A stretch of 64,000 nucleotides of DNA from an uncultured Prevotellaceae bacterium (GTDB lineage: Bacteria > Bacteroidota > Bacteroidia > Bacteroidales > Bacteroidaceae): positions 1 through 64,000 of the forward strand of contig ONJJ01000002.1 of NCBI GenBank assembly GCA_900318115.1. Reading direction: 5' to 3'. Each line of letters opens with the position of its first letter. The first letter of the stretch is position 1. The translations under genes were made by a program, and so were the position numbers. Of this stretch, positions 22,001 to 31,000 are shown in pieces. The notes beneath the pieces are model-generated. The model searched no databases. It worked only from the letters and a program-made list of their open reading frames with translations, and was not told the DNA's origin.

Positions 22001-25000
22001 TGTAGATCTCGTAGCAACTGTTGACCGTTACATCCGTAGCAGGAACAGGGGCTGCATTACCACCACCATAGACATATTCAATACTGGTCAGGTCGCAACC
22101 CTCGATGATGACCTGTGTCTTGTTCGTTGCAGGATCAACTGGATTGTAGGCCGCCTGGTTGCCGCCGCCATAGACGGCAGCGACGTCATAACGCCCTTTC
22201 TCCTTAGGTATTGTTGCACCAGTATCTCCTGTCTGATTGGCCATATGTGTAGCCGCCGCATTCTGCGTACCATAGACATGCACCAGCACATTGCCCTTCG
22301 GTGTGCCGTTGGTGTTGTTACAACCGAAGACGTGGGTCACGACGCAACCTGCTTTGGTTCCATCGGCTGTAGCATCATTGTTATTGTTATTCAGCTCCAC
22401 TAGAATATCACCATAGACGGAGGGCGCATGCGAGCCGTCACCCAAAGCACCGCCAAAGGCATCACCAGTGATGGTGCCGCCGCGCAGGTTGAGTCGAGTC
22501 TTATTGAGTGCCGATTTCTGAGTAGGGTCAGTCCATGTGGCCGACGCATTTTTGGTATAATACGTTTTATTTGCAGTTGGTTCTTCGTCTGTTGTTAAGG
22601 TGTAGGCGCCTCCAAAAGACCTTTCGTAAAGGCCCTCTGATTGAGGATTAGTCGGGTTCTCAACCACCGAATACAGATGCCAGTTGCTGGTGTTCGTGTG
22701 AGCCAGTGAACCACCGCCATAGACATTCTGGTTAATAGTACCGCCATTGATGTTCACAGTGACATTACCTTTAGTAGCACCTAACACACCACCGCCAAAG
22801 ACGGAACCAATCATGGTGCCACTATTGATGTTGACCGTGGCATCTCCATTCACTTGTCCGGCGCCATCATTTCCTTCAAGTCCCTTACCACCACCATAGA
22901 TGTTACCATTTCCTTCGCCTTCACCAATTATGCATTTGCCCTGCACCGTAACCGATGTGTTGTGCTGAACAATTCCATTCTCACTACCGCCGTAGACATT
23001 ACCCTTCGTGGAATGGACGGGGCTATCGGGGTTGCCCGCATCAATAGTCACTTCGGTCTCGGTGGCTAACGCTAAGCTCTGCAGATAGATGAGATAAGCA
23101 TCATTGTCTGCAAAGTATTCCCAAACATAATTAGGATCATCGGCATAATAATCCCAAGTGGTGCCTTTGCTTCCCTCGAGGTGGGTTTTGTCTGAATAGT
23201 TCACCATGCGTTTGGACCTGTTCTCGCCAGATGCCTGATAATTAGGTATGACTCCCTTGCCGCCGCCGAAGATGTCACCTACGATTTGGGTAGCACCTGG
23301 GATGGTGACGCGACAGATTCCAGAACCGTTGTTGGCCAATGAATAAGGATAACCATGACCGTCAACATTGTATTTACCCACGGAGGCGATCTCACCGCCA
23401 CCATAGACGTTCTCATCCACCTTGGCACCATTTCGAACGGTGACTAAGGTGTTGCCACGCACCAGGGCCGAGTAGCCATGGGTGGCCACACCCTGTCCGG
23501 CACCATATACGTTATGTTTGATTTCCGTGTGGTCTTCACCGGTCTCGATGCCTATCATCACCTTCGTATCTGTTTCCACACGACCCAGCTCACCGCCGCC
23601 AAAGACGGAGCCGCCTACCGTGACGTTGCTGACCTTGACTTCCGTGCTATAGACCATACCTTTCTCGCACCAGAAGGAGGTTGCAGCACCCTTGCCGCCA
23701 CCAAAGACATTGCCACTGGGCGTACCGCCGGTGATGTTCACATGGGTGACACCCGAGTTCGTGGCAGCGTAAGCGTCGGTGCTGTTGGCATTGCCGTCAG
23801 TACCTGTCCAGGCGTAGGCCCTCAGATTCGACTTGTCTATCGTACCCACATCACCCAGGTTGCCACCGCCATAGATGTTACCCATCACGGTGCCAAGGGT
23901 CATGTTCACCTCCGTGTTCTTCTTCACATCGGCAGCGTTACCGCCGCCGAAGACATCGTGAGCGACGTAGGAGGATTCACTCTGGATGTTCACCACGACT
24001 TCGCTGGCCACATCACCTTCGTCGCCGCCGCCATATACATTATTTATATAATAGGTAGCGGAACCACCCGTCTGGTTGATGTTCACCGTCACCGTCTTGT
24101 CCGCACCAGTCACCTCCGATTTAGCTCCGCCACCAAACACGCCGCCGGTCTGTTCCTTGACCGTTCCGTCAGCGTTGAAGATTTTTCCTTCCACCTTCGT
24201 ATTACCCTCAATGTTCAAGGTCACGTTGCCGGACACGGTGCCGAGGTCATCCAAATTCACGTTGGTATAGAGGATGTGATTTTTCTTATCAATAGCTGTC
24301 TTGTCATTCTCAACCTTCGTGTCGCTATGTTCCCAGTGGTATTGGACTGTTGCAGGAAAAATGGGGTCAAAATAGACACCGAGATCATCGTCATAGAAAG
24401 GTGCCTTCGTGAAGTTTCCCGTATTGATCACATCAACAGTGGGTATGGTTGCAGAGTATCCCGCACCAAACACACTGCCCTGCACCGTACAACCATCAAG
24501 CGTTGAGGTGACAGGACCGTCCACCTTTCCCAAACTACCGCCGCCATAGAAATTCTTTGTTATCTCACAACCGGTAAGTTTTGACGTGACATCGTGCGTG
24601 GTTGCCAACGAGAAACTGACAAAGTCGATGAGCAGACGCGCCACATTCTGGTAGTTATTGGACATTGGGATGTACTGGGTGAAGTAGGTAACCGAAACGC
24701 CACCGTAGGTACTGTTATAATTCTGCTTGTAGTTATTGTTAAGAAATGTGTTCCAGCCCGTATAGTCGCCATTGATGTTGTTAATATTCGTAGGAGTAAA
24801 ACGGCTATAGGAATTGCCGCCATAGCCAGCACCAAAGAAGTTATCGAACTTGCAACCAGTTGCGGTGGTAATAACCTTTTTGCCGGGGCTCATGTCGCCG
24901 AACTTAGGACCTCCGCAGAACTGCTTGATGTAACCACCTTCGATGACGTTGGTGATATTGCCTTCCACTGGGTGGACTGCATTAAGACCACCGCCGTAGA

Positions 25001-28000
25001 ATTCATCAATGTCGGCATTTTGTATCTGCCAAATGACATTGCCGTTGGTATGGTCTGAGGCTTTGCCAGCACCCTCCTGGGCTGCACCAGCCACAATGCC
25101 AAAGCGACCGCCATTGATGTAACATTCCAGATTGTCATCGTAATTGTCAAAGTCAGCACGATAAAGACCCGTCAGGTAGAATTCGTCGTAGTCGCCACCG
25201 GTGACGGAGACAGGTGGATGACTCGTGTTCTGTTGCTTGTCTTGGTGGGTGCCTCGGTGGAATTCCTTGAACCATACGTTGCCGCCAACATGGATATAGG
25301 GTGTTTTATAGGAATTTCCACTCTGGCTAAAGCTCACCCACTGCTCCATGACACCACCTTGCAGAATAAGCGCATCATTCTCGTTTCTGCTACTGTGTAT
25401 ATACTCAAACTGGGTGAAGCGGAAGAGCGAGGTGTTGGTGGACTCAAACCAACCTTTTGGAATCAGGATACCGAAGTTGTAAGTTCCCTTGCCACCGGTG
25501 GATTTCTGCGCCATGCCGAGACCGGGGATGTTCAGGAAGTCAACACGCACAGAATGACATTGGCTGCGACCATTAAATCGTAGAATGTATGAATAATCGG
25601 GTTCATTGTCTTTGTCCAAATCAATGGACATGATGGTATAGCACTTGTTTTTGTCGGATGACGAAAGACCGATCTGGTGCACATTGCCAACGAGCACGAT
25701 GGCGTTGTCATAGACACCGCCACTGACGGAAAGGTTACTTTGTGCGTTGTTCATATCACTATATACCGTCTGGCTGCTGCCATTGATATCCAGTTTACTA
25801 CCTGTGGTGAACAATTCTGAGCCTATGTTTTTCCTGCTATCCATGCTCGTGTTATACACCACATCGCGATAGTTATCGGCACAATAGACGGCTTGGGCCC
25901 AGTAGGGCTGGATGGTGATGGCCGTCACTCCTTCGGGCACATCCCAGTAGGCACCCTGGTTGAAGATGCGGCCACTCACTGAATACAGGTCTTTGTCGGT
26001 GCAATGGCGGTCAGCAAAGTTATAGGGCGCGGCAGTAATAGCGCCTTCGGCATCGGCTGTAGCATCAGTACCCTTTGTGAACGAGCCCGCTGTGCCACCG
26101 GTGATGCTGGTAATCTTCCATCCCGTCACCACACGGTTACCCGTATAGTTCTTCGAACCCACATTATTGTAATAGGGCAGCTGCACTTTTCCGTAATTGA
26201 AATTGAAATGGTCGGGATCCTTGTCGGTGATGTTAAGTGTGAGCGACGAGGTGGTAATCTCTGCTCCATCGGGTTTTGTGAATTTAGCTCCGCCGCTGCC
26301 CATCTCAATATTCACAGTCAGCGTTCCTAACTTGCGTCCCTGATTACGTTGCGTCTTCGCTGTGGCAGCATCGATGGAAATAGCTTCTGCATTTTCAGCA
26401 TCGATATTCACCACGGAGGGATAGTAGCCGGGAGTCTTGAGGATGGGATAAGGAGTCGTCGTGCCGATTTGCGAGGGTTCCAGCACCCATTTCATCATCT
26501 CGTCCTTGTTGTCTAAATCGCCTGTTGCCCACCAGGCAGCTAAGGCGCGGTTGCTGTTGAGCAGATGGCGGAAGAATTCGAAGCGCTGCAAGTAGCGCGT
26601 CTCGGCCATCAAGGCACAGTTATAGGTGTCAATCGCTTTATCCTCCACATAAGAGGCTTCTGCACGGAAATAGTTGAAGTTGCTGACGCCGTTGGCATCT
26701 TTATTGGAAATAATCTCTCCATTATAGATGGGGGCTTTATTCGTACCGCCTGTGATGTCGCCGTAGAACATGCAGTTCATCACCATCGTCTTGAGGTTGT
26801 TTGCGGCGGTCTTGGCGGTGTTTTTACCGACAATGCCTCCCACTAAATCGCCGCCTTTGATCTCAGCATAGCTGAAGCAGTTGATGACACGGGAACTACC
26901 GTCCAGAAGGCCCACAATACCACCAACAAATCCGGTGCCATTAACACTACTGCTATAGACTGTGATTTTATCATAGCCTTTCTCATCTTTGACAACCGTA
27001 CTGCCTGTTGCCAGCACACCGCAGTTGTAGATGCGTGTATCGCCCTTTGCTTCATTGCAGATAGCGCCAACGTTGGTGCCGCTACTGATGACGACATTGT
27101 CGAGGATGATATTTTTGATGGTCGCATTGTTGGCATAGGCCACCAAAGGCACGGTCAAACCGGTGAACGTAGCGAGTTTACCATCGAGGGTGCCGGTGAA
27201 GGGCTGGCTCTCTGTTCCTAACGATGTGAATCCACTAAAATTGAAGTCACCAGCCAGCACATAATAACCTTCCAAGTCGGTGATCTCATCTTTGCTGTGT
27301 ACCAATTTTGCGGCCTGACCATAGTCAAGGGACTGCGTGCCGGTACCATGATCCCCTGCAGGGGCAGCGGCTGTCTGTGCAGCCAGCGTCGTGATAGAGG
27401 TGAGAACCGTGCTATGGTCGAAGCGGGGCATCAGCCGCATATTGCCGTTGCCATCATCCACGACCATAAATGTGGCGTTGGTGATGTTCAATGTCGTCTG
27501 GTCGTAACCAGTTGCTGTCTGCTTCCTACCCATATTATTCAGGCTGACACTGCTCGACGTGCCTGACCACACACCAGTCGAGAGCGTCGGACTGCTGGTA
27601 TTGGTTGTGATGTAGCGGAGAGGATATGCCTTGCTCTGAATCTGCACGTTGTAGGGGTCGAAACCATTCTTACCAGCATCATAGTATGCTGCTTCAATAC
27701 TTGCTTTACTTGACTCACCACTTCCATATACGAAGCCCATCTCCTCATCGATATTGAAATTGGGCTTCAGTTTCCACTGCAAAGCATCTGGTACGTCCTC
27801 CAGATTAACGGTTCCAGAGTAAGCAGAGACTGTCGTCGAATTTTCTGCCTGAGCATACTTTCCTCCCTGCTTCAGCGCGACAGAATGCGCCGCTGTCGCG
27901 TCAGCAGTAGCGGCACTAGTATACATACTGGTATACCTAGACTTCACCGTATAGGTGACGTAGAAGTCGGTCTTGTATTTGTTGGGAAGTGCCTCACTTG

Positions 28001-31000
28001 TACCTTCGACAAGGGTAGGCATGTCTGTCAGAGAACTCGAGGTATGAGAGACTGTTTCCTTGACATACCATTCCTCTTTACTATTTGCAGGATTCGTTCC
28101 ATAGGTATATACCTTGATATTATTTTCTTCCGGATTGCTAATGGTATATTTATGATAGCCCGTAGTCTTAACTGCCGTAGGATACCAATGGTATTCATCC
28201 ACCATCGGACTGTTATACTTCTTCAGTTCATCATTCACAACCGTGAAATTATTGTCTGAATACAGCGGCATTCGCATAATTTCCCATCCATGCTGGTCGA
28301 GAAGAATCACCTGAGGTTGAAGATTTACGGGCTCAACAGTGAAAGATCCATCACCCATGGAGATCGTCTGGAACCAGTGGTAACCTTCGGCAAGAGACTT
28401 GGCAGATGCATCGTCACCCCAAGCTGCCGAATAGGCCCAAGCCGTGTAACGATGCCAACCGTATGTCCCTGTCAGTATAGCATTATCTGCTGCAGGATTT
28501 TGGCCTTCTAACTTTTGCACCGTAGGATTATTCTTCCAGTACTGCTCAAAAGAATTGACCGTTTGCCGGACATCGTTGGCGGGATTGCCGTCACCATCAT
28601 CAACAGGATTGACAGTCATCAGCGTCATATTACTGATGGACGTGCCCAGAATCATGTATTCTGTCGGGTCAATATTGGGTTTGGTGCCGGTATAATCAGG
28701 ATTCCTGGGAATGACACTTGTCACTACTTGCGAGTAGTCTGAAGGCTTATAGGTGTATAGGTAAGTATTACCATCTTTAAATACGTCTGTCGCAATTTTT
28801 ATCTTTTGGTTCTGATAGGACTTGACAACAACATGATAGGGGTCGATATCATTGTCTGTAAGAGGTGTACCATTACGGCTGCTAACAATATACCACAACC
28901 AACGGCTACGCTCCGAGGCACCGCTTTCCAACTGCTGGTTCCATCGCCAATCACCATAAACATACAAGCTAAAATCACCATTGTTATAAGGATAGACAGC
29001 CTTTCTTTTACCTTCTATAGGCTCATCTGCAGGTAAGACTCCATCCTTACCATCTTCTTGTCTGAATTCTTGACCATTCAAGAATCTTAGCATATAAGTA
29101 GTGCCGCCCGTGAGGTCTATCTCATTATTGACATCGTAGGTGACATAGATGTTGTCTTCCGTAGAACCTGTGATGTCGGTTATTTCATCGGTGCATGTGT
29201 AAGTGCCATCCGTTACGGTGGCCGCATTCCAATAATGATACGTAGATACCAGTGGGCTCTGCCAGTCTGTGGGTAACTCAAGAAGCTCTGATGATGGGCT
29301 GGAAATCCCTTCGATAAGCTTACCAGCTTTGTCTATAAGGTAATAGTATTTGGAGATGGCAACGCTATTCACGGTAGCCGTGATGGTGGTGGAACCATTA
29401 CTAAGAGTGATTGTCTCATGAGAGGCATCCACGGATGAGCAAGCCGTCAGCACAAAGGTCGTGGGCGAATCGGACAATGTTGTGGAGCTGGTAAGATATC
29501 TACCCGTTTGAGCATTCCTAACCTGAACAGCGTAGGGGTCGTTACCTTTAATATACCACAGGCGGTTGTTATCAGTAAGATTCTCAGTCGTCTGCTGTAA
29601 ATCGGTGCCGTCGTCGTAAATAAAATTACCACCTGCTATTTGCATATTAAACGGACGAATTCCGCGCAGATGCAGGAATCTGCTATCATGCATCAGGTGA
29701 TCAACGGTATATTTCACATAGATATTGGCCTCCGTCGTCGTCTTGGTGATGATGTTCTCGTCAGTGAGTTCTGAATCCGAGAAGGCACCATCGAAAGAGT
29801 AGAATGTGATGGTCTCTTCAGGACTGATAGTTAAATATGGGCTGACAATCGTTGATGGGATGCTGGCCGTACCGCTAATCGGCGTTCCCACCGCTTGCTT
29901 CTTCGAGGCATTGAGGGAGAGACCGTTGGCCCGGTTCACCATGTGGTAGGTGTAATTCACAATATTCTTCTGAATGACAATTGAAACCTTGGTGTTGTCA
30001 GCGTTATCAACGGCAACTGCCTTGATGACAGTCCAGTTAGCATCAGCGATAGCACTGGCAGTGATTGCTGTTGAATAGGCAATCTTCGTTCCAGAAGTCT
30101 TCGGGTCTGACCCATCAGTCGTATAATAGATGGTGGCACCAGATATCGGAGAGATTGCTACATCACCAGAAGCATTGACACTAAAGGACGGGGGGGCGAC
30201 ATCAACGGGTTCAATATACCATTTACTATTAGCATCACCTTGTTTTTCTGTCGCTGTTGGCAGACCACCCGTTTTCCATAAGCCAATAGTACCTCCCACA
30301 AGCCTACCATCTGGACCGTCATTTTTTCCAGCTACGCCTTCCAAATTGGGCTTATTTCCAGCTGTAACATTCAACCAACACTGGGATTCATCACGACTGG
30401 TTGCACCTTTTGATATAAACTCATACCAAGTATCAACCTGTCTGATTTCAAACAACGCGTCATCACCAGTTGGCGAGTCTTCAAGGTGTACACGGATACG
30501 ACCTATATTGGCTTTTTTATTGTCGTTGTTGTTATTGATTTGTCCATTATAGGTAAGGTACTTCCCGTCTACAGCATGTATGATGTAATAGTAGTCCTGA
30601 GTGGGATGCTTTTCAATAATCCAAACTGCATTGTCAGCATCATATTCCCCATTCCGGCATTGATAGGTCGTCATGAAGGGCTGTCCATTGTCGCTTGTAC
30701 CATATCTATTGGTCGGTACATAATATAACCAACTCTCCGTAGGACACAAATAATAGTTGTCCGTAGGGGTACTATTATTCCAGCCTGGTCCACCAATATA
30801 ATATGCACCCGAATAATCATCAGCCCACGCGCCAGTAGAACCCAAAACCAGCATCAAGACCAGCATCATGGTATACTGTAGGCATACTCTAAGCTGCTCC
30901 GAGCCTGCTCCGAGCCTGCTCCTAAGCTGCTCCATCAGTATGCATAGAGTGTGTCTATAGCCTGCCAACATCTTTCCTGCACGGGGGCTGTTCCCCTGTG

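Noticed and set aside
7677..25583. Many + strand frames with ATAIDIT- or TATIDVT-like repeats
   Set aside because: These are mirror translations of the VYGGGN repeats of the giant minus-strand gene, so their apparent repetition is not independent evidence.
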